Source: Chromera velia
Taxonomy: Eukaryota; Sar; Chromeraceae
Assembly (NCBI GenBank): GCA_018398765.1
Contig: JAHBMJ010005476.1
Location: forward strand, 7,334-70,016
Reading direction: 5' to 3'
Length of the DNA stretch: 62,683 bases
The notes below the pieces were generated by a model. It was not told the origin of the DNA and searched no databases. It saw only the letters and a program-made list of their open reading frames with translations. The position numbers were made by a program, and so were the translations under genes. Shown here piece after piece: positions 35,503-48,644 of this stretch (within the stretch, counting starts at the first letter, position 1; each line of letters opens with the position of its first letter).

Positions 35503-37686
35503 CTACAGAGTTTTGATCTCTTCCCTTCCAAGAGAGAGACAAGAACAAAGATGCAGGAGCCCTACAGTAATGAGGAACCCCAATTGCCTGTGGACGGCAA
35601 GGGGGTGGGATAGACTGAAGGCAATCCATGTGGGAGTTGGTCTGATAAGCGGTCTGAAAGTTGGCCGACAGACGTTCCATTCCTGGAACATCCTCAGCTG
35701 ATTTCTGGGGCTCATCAAATGAGATGCAAGAGACGCGTGAATTTCTGCACGTGGCGGTTGTAGGACCCCCCCGGCCCCAGGGCCCGAGTCAGAGTCAGAG
35801 TCGCCCGACTGATGATCGGACTGGAATTTCTGGACCGCAGACCGGAAGTGGAGTCCTGGGCCCCCATTATTTCTACGAGCGGCTGTAAGCCGGCCACCCT
35901 GTTGGGTTCTTTGCACTCTCAGGCAGACAGCATCTTTGAAATAATATCGACCAAAGGATGTTGCATACCCGAGACACCCGCGGGGCTCCTTCTTGTCACT
36001 CCGTCTGTCAAATTGGGGAGGGTTACGAGAGAACCAACACTTGAATGGGTGCATAGGTTCGACACGCCATTCGCGCAGCAACACGGGAGGCACTCCTGCT
36101 ACTGCTGATGCTCGTTCGTGAAGGGAGGGTTCGAGGGAGGCCTCTCAGAGCACAGCGTCCCACGAGAGGCCACACTCAGAAATGAGAAACTCCACCTCAT
36201 CTCACTCTTTCAATATGACGGCAGTGCTATGCTCTTGACGACTTGCCACCTGAGGTTGCCAATCGGCACGCAGTGTCCGAATATATCGAAACGCCTCCAG
36301 CTGGCACCTGCACCTGTAACGACCCAACTCATACACGTATACACCCCAGCCACCTTCAGAGGGTCGGCGGCAAGTTGCCATCAAATCGAGAAGAGAAAAG
36401 AACACTTCCTTTCCAAGAGTGGCAACAAAGTCACACAAGTAGTCGACTGATTGTGTCTGTAGCAGAAAACCGAACAAAGGGGGCAAAAGGAAATTGAGGC
36501 GAAGGACTGATCCTCTTTCATGAAACTTCTGAATCAAAACAGCAGTCTTATGCAGGAGACTCTTGAGGGCCTTGAGAACGTTCGGGGTCTCTGCATCTGC
36601 ACCATCCACTGCATTTAGGAAAGAACCCTCAGGCTGACCGCACACGACAGTGATACGGTGCAGGATTCTTTCTAACCCCCCCAACTTCTTCTCAAGTGAC
36701 TCAGAGACCGACTTACGAAGGTGCGGATCAAGGACACGTTCTAAGACTGGAAGGAAAGATCGAGCAGTAAAGGAAACATGCCCAGAGAGCAAAGTCATGT
36801 AGGCCGGCAGCAGTCGCCTCATGGCTTCCCCCTTTGGCCAGTGGGCCGCAAGCCAATCCCAAATCTCTTCCCCCCCCATCCGACCAGACTCCTCACAGGC
36901 CGACAACAGTGCTTCTTCAAACGATATTTCAAACGTCCTATTCACTCCCCCCTCTTCCTTCGTCTTTTGCATGACCGGTCGACGACGGTAGACGAGGTCA
37001 TGAAGCAATGTAAAGCAATGTCAGACCTCCTGCAGCGAGGTTCTTTGCGTAGGCCTTCAGGCCTGCGCGGAATGCATCCACGTTGCCGTCCCACACAAAG
37101 CCGCAGAGCTGCAGCAGGACAGGCACCCCCGGCGGGAGGAGGTCGTCCAAAGAGAGGCCGATGGAGGTGAACATCTGTCTCACCTCATCAAGCTCCTCCA
37201 TCATTCCGCGCTGTGCACAGGAATCGACGACGTCAAAAATGGAGTTGTAGTGGCTATCCAGCCGTGCCAAGAGCAGATAGGCAGGAGGAAGGCCGAAAAA
37301 CTGTGCAAGAGTCTTGGTGAAAGAGATGGCATTGTGCGTCTTTGCAGTCTTGGCGAGAATAAGGACAAGAAGAGCAGCTGGGGGGATCAGGGAGGATTCA
37401 TCCTTCCCCTGAAAGCGCAGAGACTGAAGTGGAGGCTTTCCCCCCACACGCGGAAGGCTCTTGAGACAGGCAATCACATCGGCCAGTCTACGAGACGGCA
37501 CAGACGAGTCCGTCTCCTCTACGACAGCCAGGAGACTGGTGGTCGTATCTCCGTGGTGGTCGTATCTCCGTGGTGCTCGGCGTAGGCTCTCTGAAAGTCC
37601 CTCGAGATGCGAGCAAAGAAGAGGAAGTTCTTGCTCTCGAGGAAAGGAACCAGCCGGTCAGCCAGCCACGCAACTTTCACGCTCAT
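35503..37686 (-). pseudogene. Decayed ankyrin-family (F-box-like N terminus) gene with two frameshifts and two TGA stops
   Basis: The minus-strand reading starts at the ATG at 37686: MSVKVAWLADRLVPFLESK, then FLFFARISRDFQRAY, typical of the F-box-like head of large algal ankyrin families. A perfect 17-bp tandem duplication (37538-37571) shifts the frame; coding continues in the next frame through PSRRLADVIACLKSLP and NSIFDVVDSCAQRGMMEELD. A 10-bp near-perfect duplication (37002-37021) shifts it again, and coding continues in the original frame with LHDLVYRRRPVMQ to QLEAFRYIRTLRADWQ, an ankyrin-like helix pair. That frame then meets TGA at 36202 and again near 36145 but stays coding-like to about 35503. 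An intron from the GTGAGA at the first TGA is a rival reading for the 3' part. Sequencing error is the alternative for the shifts. Confidence 0.65.
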
Positions 37687-37865
37687 AGTTCAAACCAGTC
37701 TCTGTCTCCCCGATGTGGAAAATTGTGGAGGTCCTTGAAAGCTTGGCAGCAAAGCAAACAAGTCAGATGGGGAGGGTCACTGATACTCAGAATTTCTGCA
37801 ATCTGTTGCCCTTCGCAAGTTGCAGGATGTGGTTTTTTCCAGAGACTATTAAAAGAGTGACTGCT

Positions 37866-38540
37866 TTATGACTGCTTTGCACTCTGACTCTCTGGTGCAC
37901 TGCATGAGCCAAACCGCGTCGCTTGCCCAACAGGGGGCCAAAAATTAAGTGCCACCTGACGCACTGCGTGGAATGGCCCGGAAAGCGAAATTGATTCTTC
38001 TACCGCGAGGCCATACCGAGAATGAACACTGACCCTATTTTTTGGGATTTTATGGTCAAGCGCAAAAGGTTTCCTCCTAGTTTTCTGCCCAGGCGTATGG
38101 ACCTCGCAGCCATGGTGCTTTTCACACAGCAAGGTAGTGAAGACTGGTGAGTTTACCCGTGCCCACTTCTTGACCCAGGCTGTCTGTCCATCTAGAGTCT
38201 TCGCTTCAGTCACTTTGATCCCACACCCTCCATGAGTCCGGAAGTCTTCCAGATACTCATCATGATGTAGATGCAGATTGGGGAGCAGCCTACCATCACT
38301 GGCTGGTTTGTGATGCAGACGGACTCTACATCCTTTAAAATTACAGGCATTTCCCCAGTAACTATAAGCAGCTCCAAAGAGTACTTTTCGTCTTTCTGAC
38401 TCTGGCTGTGATGAAGGTAAGGGGAGAGCTTGTCGGATAATATATTTCTCTAGTGAAGTAACAGTCTTCTCTTTTTTTAAGTCTTTATACACACTCTTTT
38501 GTGGTATGGACCCCGATTGTTTGCAAGTACTCTTCACCAT
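37866..38540 (-). CDS. Cys/His-rich hypothetical protein, possibly HNH-like, 224 aa
   Basis: The gene is a single exon from the ATG at 38540. After a Lys/Ser-rich head the centre is rich in Cys and His: WGNACNFKGCRVRLHH, LHLHHDEYLEDF, LLCEKHHGCEV and FALDHKIPKN. The clustered CxxxxC, HH and DHxIP elements recall zinc-bound HNH nuclease motifs, but their order differs from the standard HNH profile, so this is only a suggestion. No signal peptide or membrane segment was found. It could derive from a mobile element. Confidence 0.5.
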   Translation of the reverse strand: MVKSTCKQSGSIPQKSVYKDLKKEKTVTSLEKYIIRQALPLPSSQPESERRKVLFGAAYSYWGNACNFKGCRVRLHHKPASDGRLLPNLHLHHDEYLEDFRTHGGCGIKVTEAKTLDGQTAWVKKWARVNSPVFTTLLCEKHHGCEVHTPGQKTRRKPFALDHKIPKNRVSVHSRYGLAVEESISLSGPFHAVRQVALNFWPPVGQATRFGSCSAPESQSAKQS

Positions 38541-40136
38541 TGTGATGACATTTGGGGTCTGTGTTTTACAATCATTTTCATCTTTATGTCCAGACTAACA
38601 CTAAGTGTCAAATCTGAACAACACATTATTGCAACACTACTGTTACAATACGCAATACATTTTGATGCAAAAATTAAATTATTAAATACAATAAAATATG
38701 TATTGATGCATGCTACAAAAACTGGCGCTCGGTGCCGCACCCAAAAAATATATAAGTGTTCATTCTCGGTATGGCCTCGCGTTAGTCTTCTTGCCCCGGG
38801 CTGAAATTTAGTTAGTGCCCCCTCAGCTGAATTATCTTTCCGGGGCCTAGCTTGGCGTGCGTCAAATCTTCATGTCAACGTCGGACGCCACCCATGTGGT
38901 TTGGGGGGGGAGGCAATTTTTGTTAAATGCCCTCTCAGTTTTGCTTTCCGGGTCATACATGCACTCCGTGCGAACAGAGCAGCCGCCAGCATTGTGCGTC
39001 GATTCAAAACTAGTTGTCCTTATAATTCCAGACTTCCAGATACTTCCACAACATTAATACCACGGTGGAACATACGGAGCTAGATTTAGGTTGACAGTTT
39101 AGTAAAAAGATACAAAGGGACTTAATAAAAAAAACATTCGGACAGGCGACAAGTACCTATATACTATTGTACTCGTTGACGGAAAGAACAGTAAAATGTT
39201 CCGCTGCGGTTAGTCGTATACAGTAACGTACAGTCAGTAAATGATCAATCAGATTTAATCTCTTCTTAACCTTTTGTCCTCTGCCCTGCCTAAAGCTCTA
39301 AAAAATAGAAATTTTGTCTTTGATTGCTATTGATTGCACAAATTCCGTCATCGATGTGTTTGTTTTAGTGTGCAAATTTCTATTTTTTTGTATAACACAC
39401 TGAGATACAAGATTTAGATACAACATACACAAGTTAACAAAAGCATCAATCGCTTTAATTATCATAAAGGGATTACTAGGATCATCGTCTTTCATAATTG
39501 CTTGATGAAGACTCATTTGCTTAGAGTTACAGACAAATAACATTTCTCTAAAAATTATTTTTTTCAATATTAATTATAACAATTTAAACGAGAATTTAAA
39601 AATAAAGACGATTTAAGTTGAGTACTTAAAAAAATATGAGTATATAGAATCATGATGAATCACGCAGAACTTTGAAGGGGAAAACTCAGGTGCGTCAGGT
39701 CATTAGCAGTTTTGCATGGCACTATAAGTGGTGCATGCATGCATGCATCAGAGCTTTTGTCATCACTTCAGCTTCCAATTTTTATATCGGGCTCAACCTG
39801 AAATTGACGGAGAATGAATCGAAGAACTGTACTAAGAAGACATGATGCATGTCCAGTCTGAAAAGATCAGCAAACTGTGTCAATGAGAAAGCGTATGAAC
39901 GCAATACAAAATTTGAACCGGTTGCAAGGAAAGTTATAAACCTGCTGTTTTGCTTCTCTTTCCTTTAGGAAACGTGCTCAAACGACATGCAGTACAAACA
40001 AAATTTCAATGCTTCAAACACACGAAGGAGGCATTCGATGATTTCAACAAGACGATAAGTGGACCAGGCAGTGAGAACACCTCGCATGATCAATCAAAGC
40101 ATAAGGGGAAATAGGCCTCATCTGCCACCCCTAGAC
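38541..40136. other. AT-rich intergenic region
   Basis: There is no credible coding frame. The sequence is AT-rich throughout and carries a GCATGC run at about 39733-39748. It separates the 5' side of the 38540 gene from the 3' end of the large receptor-like gene; the last few hundred bases could be its 3' UTR. Confidence 0.6.
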
Positions 40137-42977
40137 CTATACCCACCCCCACTGCGACCCCCCCGCGTTCTGCACAGGCGCCGATTCATTCAGGTCGATC
40201 TCAAGGTCCCCCCCTCCCGCCTCTGCCTCGTCCCACTCTGCCTCCTCCTCCTCCCCCAACTCAACAGACATCGCCCCCTCTTGGCCCTCGGACTCGAACG
40301 GGTCGCACACAGGGAGGTGCAACTCTTCCAGTCTTCCGTCCTTCTCTTCCTCTTCCTCCTCCGCACTTTTCTCTTGACTGTCACACTCGCTCCCTCCAGC
40401 TTCCACCCTGCCGACAGGCGATGAACTCCTGCTTACAGGGGCGTCTTCTGTGCTGCCTGCCAACAGTGCGTGAAGGAACAGGAGCAGCAGCTGCAACCAT
40501 TCACAGGCACAGACACGGAGAGAGAACCACTCATTGTACAGACTGCAGCAAAACAACACATGCCCGAAGGAAAGAAAGAAACGGACTGCCTGCCTGCCTG
40601 CCTGCCTGCCTGACTGACTGACTGACTGACTGACTGACTGACTGACAGTGTACAAGGACTCCACAGGAAGTGCTTCAACTACCCTCATGCCCTCTCTGAA
40701 GGGACTCCTCTCAAGGCTGATCACACCTCCTCCCTGTCTCGATGACTGCTCTTCAGGGGAGTCGGGACAGTTCTGCACGCACCACGCACATACACGCGAA
40801 TGCAGAGAACACCGGCCAGGATGACGTTGCACACACGCAGGAGGACACTTTCTCTTGTGTGCGACCTGCTGAAAGAAAAGGAACGAATGACAAAAAGCAC
40901 AACCATGATTTTATGAAAACGGAGATGGTGGAAAAGCAGACTGTCCATTTTATGTCGTGTGCGTATGCTTTCGTATTGCAACCTCAAAGCCCTTTTCACT
41001 CGTCACAGTGAGAGATCATCAAAATTGCAAGGCGCACAGCCAGAAGATTGACGCACGCAAGCAAGCCCGCAGCCGACCTTCTTGGCTCCCGCCAGTCCCC
41101 CCTTCACGACCTCAAAAACTTCAGCAGGCTCCTCGAAGACCTCCCTTTGGAGGGCCCTCACCTGAGCGACCGGGAGGGATTCTCCCTTTGTTGCCTCTCC
41201 CTGGAGATCGTCGAAGGGAGTCAAGTCGCATGTCCCCTCACACCCTTCTGCGGTGACCTTCAACAGCTGTGTGCCGAGGGAGGTCATGAGGGACGAGAGA
41301 GACCTCTCCGAAGAAGCAACGGCCAGCCCTATGTGTTTGGCTTTTTTCTTTCTCTTCGTCCCTCCTCCAGAAGAGGATTTGATCGCACTCTCCGCTCTCT
41401 GCTCCTCAAGCTCGTCGGTGGAGACGTAGGCTTGAGTGCTTCCTGTCGCAATCTGTCTGTGTGAGGGCAGTGCAAAGGCATCCGACAACAGACTCGAGAC
41501 CGTGAGCTTAAGCAAAGCCTCACAGACGGACGAGCGTTCGTGGAGAGAAGTCATCGGAGCATCATCCGGTGAGAGGTCGAGAAGGACGTCGGGTTTTGGT
41601 GTGGGATGGGCAGCGTTTGCGGTCTCCGTGGGGTTGAGAGAGTCAGATCGAGGACGGTTCGGAGCATCCCCTCCCTCCCGGTCTCCTTCCTGCTCCCCTT
41701 CTCCATCCTGATTGTCGTTGTCATTCTCTGCCGGAGATTCATTCTGGTCCTGCTGAGGTTTGTTCTCTTGCTGGCTTTCAGACAAACCTTCCTTTGTCTT
41801 TCTCGCCATTGTGAGGAATGTGTGCATTGTGCGGTGAGTTTCCTGGTGCATCAGGAAGGGGCGGAGTGTGCGACGGGTCTCTGTCTCTTCGTGTTGCGGT
41901 TTGTCGGTGTTTCGGCCGCGGAAGCAAAGACAGCAGGCGGAGGGGAGGGCACTTTCATCGGAGACGTCCGGTCCCTCTCTGCGCAAGTCAGAGAGAACTT
42001 CAATCGCCAAATACCCGTGTTCAACCTGGAACTGCCTCAATCGTATCTGCAAAGGTCGTACACACATGCACACATACGCTGAGCCGTGCACTGTCAGGAA
42101 TTACCGAGGGCTCAAAGACTGAACAGCAGTTTTCCACTTGTCTCTTAATCACGAGGATAAACTGGCATTTCTCATACGGAGGAGGTCCACAAAGACAGCT
42201 TTTCGAAAAAGGAAAAACTTTTCTGCATCCAAGGACACAGCATGTCGCATACACAACTGGATCACGACTGATGATGAATACCCCCATGCAAGCCCTCCAC
42301 CCACCTTTCTGAGGATTTCTTGGTGTTTGATCGTTCTCCTTCCCAGAAGGACCGCGGTCCTGAAGATGAACTGATTGAAGAACGACGCAGTAACGAAAGA
42401 AAAAGTCCCCGCTGCCTTTTTGGAGGAGTCTGACTGGTAGAGTCTCTTCCTCTCGCACGTGTATGCAAGCCTGAAGAGGACTTCGAGGGACGTCGAAGGG
42501 AAATGACGCTCGAGGCAGAGAGACCACTCAGGACTGCCTGCACTCACAGTGACGGGTCTCTTCTCCCCCTCCGAGCTGCCCCTGTTGTCTCTGTGCACTT
42601 TCACAACTACAAAATCTTCTCTCGGTGCGCATTCCTCGCGCTCTCCGTGTAACAACAGAGAGAGAGGAGGCCTCAAGACAATCAGAGGACAGAACCTCCA
42701 CTGTCGCCGGAAGACCATCACCAGCACCCACTGGTTGACGTGTTCACAGAACCGGAACACCGACAGAAAGGCGAGACGAAGCCGCAGTTTTGCATACGAG
42801 AGCCATCTCTTGACCTGAGCAGACAGGCGTCTGAGTCTTCCTCCTGTTCCCCTTCTGAGTGAGGGTGCCGCATCTGAGTCGGGGACCTCGAGGGCTTCGG
42901 TCATTCGCTCTCGAAGTCTCTCCTCCTCGTACTTCGAAAAGACCCCAACGGCACCGTAGAGAATCTCAACTCCAACT
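40137..42977 (-). other. Cytoplasmic C-terminal region, exons 31-34
   Basis: Exons about 42153-42977, about 41078-42046, 40647-40772 and 40137-40490. Exon 31 is basic and helical; exon 32 holds an acidic Asn/Gln/Glu/Asp-rich stretch (ENDNDNQDGEGEQEGDREGG) and a KRKKKAKH cluster; exon 34 starts with a hydrophobic run (LLLLFLHALLAG), then Glu-rich blocks and WGWV at the end. No enzyme domain was recognised. The exon 31/32 border is open: donor C|GTATGA is phase 1 and TC|GTGATT phase 2, while the best acceptor (TTTGCAG|ATACGA) is phase 0; TC|GTGATT with TTGAG|GCAG would keep frame. Confidence 0.7.
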
Positions 42978-43056
<79 letters not shown>

Positions 43057-46000
43057 GGGGGGGAGGGGGGTTACAGACAGAGAGGCAGGTACGGGTGCTA
43101 TCGGAAGGCAGCACATTGCTGAGCGTCCCCTAAGAGCAAAGAAGAAGCAGCGAGAAGGTACGCAAGTCCACGAAAGTGCTTCAGCAGAAGAACGAAAATC
43201 TTCGCAGAGAGAAAAAGAAAGAGAAAGATAATAGAGGGACCCCTGCTGAGACCCTCACAAAGCACTCACCCAAAAAGGGAGCCCAGAAAGGCCAGAAGGC
43301 CGACGAAGAGAACGATGGAAATCGAGAGAACCTCACCGATGTATGCGTACGCGAGCTGCAGGAGAGAAGAGAGGAAAAGGGGCTGTTGAATGGATTGTGC
43401 TTGCAGTACAGAAAGCCCGGCAGTGGTTGGAAACAGTCGTTCGTTTAGTGAGTCATCTGTCCAATCAGCCATCGGCAGTCTCACCTCAAGGCAAAGAGAT
43501 AAGGCAAAGAAAAAGAGATAGGGGTCGGGCGGGAGAGTCACAACAAAAAGAGAGGCAGAATCAAGAAGGACCGTCGCAGAAAGAGGCTAGCCACTCACCG
43601 AGTAGAGCACCACAATGACAGCCAGCAAGAGAGTAGAGAGGCCTCCACTTGATTCAGCACATCTCTCTCCCCTCTCTTATTATGGAAGGGTTTGCAGGTC
43701 AGCTGGAGCCAGAGGAAGAACGAGGCATGAACTATCAGCAAGACCAGACGACTGTCTGACTGGGCAGAGTTCGGCCTCTCTCTGCCTGCGAGGAGAATGA
43801 GGAATACGAGAGCAATGCGAAGAAACAGAACCGTCTCCCAGAAGAAAAATTCAGGTCTGTATCCGGCAAGAGCAAAACCGAACGAATTGGTCAGCTCCTC
43901 TGCTCGCACTGAGCGGGTGTCTAGCACGTCGGTTGTGCTTTGGGGCACACCTTCTTCCGTTTCCTTTTCTTCTTCTTCTTCTGCTTCTGCGTCTCCGTCC
44001 TCAAAGGATCTGTTTTGAGTGCGTTGGTCAGTGTTCAAACGGTGCCGTCTGAAGCTGAGCGCCATGAGAAGGCTGAGGGGAATCCCGACTGAGTAGACGA
44101 GAAGGACGCTCAGAAGGATAGAGCTCCACTGGGTGTAAGCACCAGAGGAACAGAGAATCGAGGGCCGCACCGCCAGACGGAGCGCCATGTTCCCTTTGCT
44201 CTCACACTGGATGCCCTCATAGAACTTTCCCAACACAAAACTGCAAGCAACCATACGCATTCAGAACTTGGACATAAGAGAAAAAATGATAAATAGACAA
44301 AGATGGGAAGCGGCTCTAGCACACGACCCCCGCATGGAACGAAGCTACAAACACAAGAAAACGCACCACGAAGAGCCCTCTATCACATTTCTTCGCGATG
44401 GTCTGTGCAGCAGGTAACCTCGCAAGGGTCAAAGGTTTGCCAGAAAGAACCACACTTACTTATTGGGACTGACTGACCTGAAGGAGAAGAAAAAGACGAT
44501 CAAAAAAGGTCCGAGAAGGTCTCCGAGAAGCGATCGGACCTTCCCACAAGTCCCCCTCAGACCATCAAAATTCAGACGCACCAATCGTCCCGCCTTCTCC
44601 AGCCGTCTCTCTCTCGTCTTCTGCAAAAACTCACACGTCTCTGCAGCCTCGTTCCCGTCCGAATCCGATTCCGTCTCGATGGCCGCATCTGGATGTGCTG
44701 TCCCTGCGTGTGCACTGTGGCTCTCACCCTTGCTGTTTGGAGGTCCTTGACGGCGCTGCACACAGGATGAAAATTGTTTGAGAACAGTCCATACATGCAG
44801 GGACATGTGAGACCGATCACTACCATACGAAGGGGCTGTGGGAACAACTCCAGAAAGGATCTTCTGCGTGCCTCCGGCCTATAGAGGGTCATGGGGGGCG
44901 ATACTTGCGAGGCAAGTATGCACATGTGTGTTCAAACATTATGAAACATCTTTCCTCTCATCTCTCTTGCTGACCCTTCGACATGTTCCTACGCCTTCTG
45001 CAATGAGACCCGCCACAAAGAAGCCGACTGCCAGAATCACCAACAGCGCACACGGGAGGAGAGCCGTGAGAAAGAGGGACAGAAAGAACCCCTCCTCCGT
45101 CTCTGTTGCAGGCACTCCGGCGTCCTGCCAGAAACAATCGAGAGTGAGAATTTCTCCCACAGAGAAGACCTGCAAAGGCTCGAGGAGTTGACTGAGCGCC
45201 ATCCCCAAAGGCACATCCTGCGAACCCGCTTCCCCCCAAAGTCTTTGTTCAATGTTGGAGACTGGGAAGAAGGCGGGAAGAACGGCTGCCGTGGCACAGA
45301 AGCATGCGGTGAGTTTGATGATCACCTTATACGTCTGCACGCTCTCCTCTCCTGCCACTGCTCTCCGGGAAGGTTTGTTGAAGAACAGCACCAGCACCAT
45401 CAAACACCCTCCAATGCCCCCCAGCAGCGTGAGCTTACTCAGCAAAGAGGGCGGACACACTTGGCAACTCTCGCCCTCGTCTGTTGAGCTCTTCTGATGA
45501 CCGGCGCTACACTCGTTGCACAGGGGCTGCACGACCGTACAGATGGAAAGAAGGAGAAAAAAAGGTTGAATTCAATTAACTCACAAGACTTCCATCCAAC
45601 CGTTCAACTTATTGAGCCTTTCTCTTGAGGATGTAATTCTTCCATGTATCATAACAAGCTTCCTTCCGTACACGACGTTCCTAATGAGAAGCATGTTTCA
45701 CCTGGCTGAGTTGAAGCTGTTCACGCAAAAAAGCAATATACATGCACCATACCATCTCTTCACTCACCCCTGTCGCCCCCTCAGCACAAAGGGTCCCCGG
45801 ATCCTTCTCCTGGTAGTTTGCCTGCTCTCCTGTCTTGCAGGCAGAGGGCACCGGACAGGCAACGACCGTCGCTTGCGGGTACCTGCAGAGCAACAAAGAC
45901 AAAGACCAGGTCTCTCATAGCAAACCTACTGCAGCCGGTCTGCAAGAAAGACAGAAAAAGAACATGTGAATAAACGGAAGAACGAACGGACCGACAGTCC

Positions 46001-47825
46001 TAAGAACAATCGCGAACGGACTTTGAACGCATCCGATTACGTCCACCGACCAACGCGTCCGAACGGGACCGTAAAAGGGGGTCCATCGGTCAAGATCCTA
46101 TGAAGAACTCTCTGCGACCCTCGATTTCTCTGATTTGTTTTTTGGGGGAATGGAAGAAAAGGACGTTGGAAGAGAATCCGCAGGTGAACTTTCCTCATTG
46201 ACTGACCGCGTTGTGAGTGTATACCCATCATTTGGTCGAGGCCGCACGTGTTCCGTCAGCACGTACTGCTCTCTCCCCGTCGGTGCCTGCAGAGAGCGGC
46301 GGCGCCCGGCAGTTCCTGTCTCGAGAGACAACAGCACGCCGTCAACAATCAGGCCCCCTTTGCACGTCGCGTGCTGGGGACAGGGAGCGCAGGTGCCTGC
46401 GTACCAGTAGTTGAGTGCGTCCTCTGACTCTGCACCCAAATTGGGGACGAAGTAGGACCCCGCCTTGCACGCACACGCGGAAGGGTGGACACTGCCCTGC
46501 GCGCTCGTGCTGTTGGAGACGCAACTCAGACAGGAGACCGTTGACCCGTCGGAAGAAGCCGTCGTGTCGCGGTAGTAGCCGGGACTGCACGCAGCGGACA
46601 GAAGTGTAGAACAAGCGCTGGGTTTGTGAATATTGAGGTGACGATGCCAGACGCAAAAGGAGAAAAAGTCGGGGTCATACAACCAGGGACAGAGAGAAGC
46701 TCATGTCTGCCGTACTGCATAGACACGCAGGAGTTTTGAAACGCGCGCAAGACGGAAAGTTTTCCCAAGGGATGACCCAAAAGTTCCTCCCTGACTTGGA
46801 AACCAGATTCTTCAGGTAAATGCATGAAGAGAAGAAAAGAAGGGCAATTGACTGACTCGCACAAACAGTCCCCTCCAGCGGTTGTGCGCACAGAAGAAGA
46901 GGGGCAGACGTCAACCAGGATTGTGAACGTGCAGGTTCCTCTGTTGCCGCTGCTGTCGGTCGCCGAGGCCTGCAGGGGGGATAAAGCGTTGAAATAAATA
47001 CGTGGGAATGCGCACAGCAGCCAAAGACACCACGCTTGGGCTTCGCAGCAGCCATGCATTTGGCCCTGCCCTGTCGCAGACGACGGATCAGATTTATTTG
47101 ACCAATCTTCAAGGAAATGCCCATCGGCAAATCTCGGGGAAAACATTAACACCTGAGCTTCCTCTCTGTTAACTGTTGCTAGCAACATATGCCATCTGTC
47201 AAAGACTCTCACACAGTCTCTGTCTGACGCCCATAGCTTCATTATTCGCTGCTGACCTCCACGACTGTTGTTTGTGCCTGCACCTGCGCTCCGCTTTCCA
47301 TTGAGAGTGAAATTTCCAGGTTTGAGTCGACGTTGTCAGTCACTGTGGGCGAGTCAAACGAGACGTGAGGCCACTCTCCGTTGACCTGCTCTGCGTACTG
47401 CGTTGAGGGACACACCAATAAGGGAGCCTCCGTGTCTGTAAATCCCCCCTCTGCATTAAATCACATACACACACAAATGAAGGAAGGGGTGAGTCGATAA
47501 CAGACACAAGCAAGGAGCGACAAAGAAAGATACTCCTCAGACAAAGAAAGATCGGAAGAGGAAGTGAGGTGACAGAAAACTTCGAAGAAGGAGCAGATGA
47601 GAAAACTGCACTTCCTTTCTTTCGACTGACCGCACTGCAACCCAGAGCCAGTGAAGCCCTCATTGCACGAACAGGAGAAGCTCGTGTCGGTGTTGTTGCA
47701 AGCAGCGTTGGCGTCACACGTATGCACTCCCTCTGTGCACTCATCAAATTCTGCAGAGAGAGAGGGATGCAAAGCAGGTATAAAAATGGACACTAGAAAG
47801 AAAGAAAGAAAGAAAGAAAGAATTA

Positions 47826-47861
<36 letters not shown>

Positions 47862-47925
47862 ATTAAAGAAAGAAAGAATTAAAGAAAGAAAGAATTAAAG
47901 AAAGAAAGAAAGAAAGAAAGCAAAA

Positions 47926-47960
<35 letters not shown>

Positions 47961-47991
47961 CAAAAAAGAAAGAAAGAAAGCAAAAAAAAAA

Positions 47992-48027
<36 letters not shown>

Positions 48028-48609
48028 AAGAAAGAAAGAAAGAGTAGAGAGGCAGATAAAAGAGAGCCAGCCGATTGCGACGGGCCATTTGGTGAATGCA
48101 ACAGAAATGATTTCTCTGGACCTTGCCCTTTCTATGTAAGTATTTTTAAAAATGCAACTGAGTTACGTCAACGTGTCGGTCAATATGTGTTCTAAAATGC
48201 AAAAGCATGTTTTTCAAAAAAGAAAAATCCGAATTTTGACTGACCTTGAACCGTGAGACCAATTGTGCATGAGGTGTTACTTGCAGAAGCCGTCACATTG
48301 TGGTCTCCAATCGCAAAGAAAGATCCTAGCGCGGGAGAGAAGGTCAACACAGACTGCGCAGAAGCCGAGTCAGGAAAGCCGAAGGACCCGATCACAGACG
48401 TCCATGTGAGGCTGCCCTGGTCGGTTGACACACTCACTTGAGAGGACCCACATTGGACTGCAGTATGCAGTGAATGACTTTCGATGCATAAACCTCCTCC
48501 TGCCTCTTTTGTGTCCAGATCTGGTGTCCTTAGTTATCAAACCAGAGCTTCCAATCTTCTCCTTCAAAAAGTTTGGAGATCAATGGAAAGATCACACACT
48601 GAAACACAG

Positions 48610-48644
<35 letters not shown>

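Noticed and set aside
35503-36093. Independent gene on the minus strand
   Set aside because: It is in the same frame as the decaying ankyrin-family reading upstream, so it is treated as its 3' end.
36145-36204. UGA read as Trp or selenocysteine
   Set aside because: lipB, the 21584 gene and the 30099 gene all end in TGA, and no SECIS-like structure was evident; decay is simpler.
47879-48101. Phe/Ser/Leu-rich frames suggesting membrane peptides
   Set aside because: They are translations of the GAAA microsatellite within an intron.
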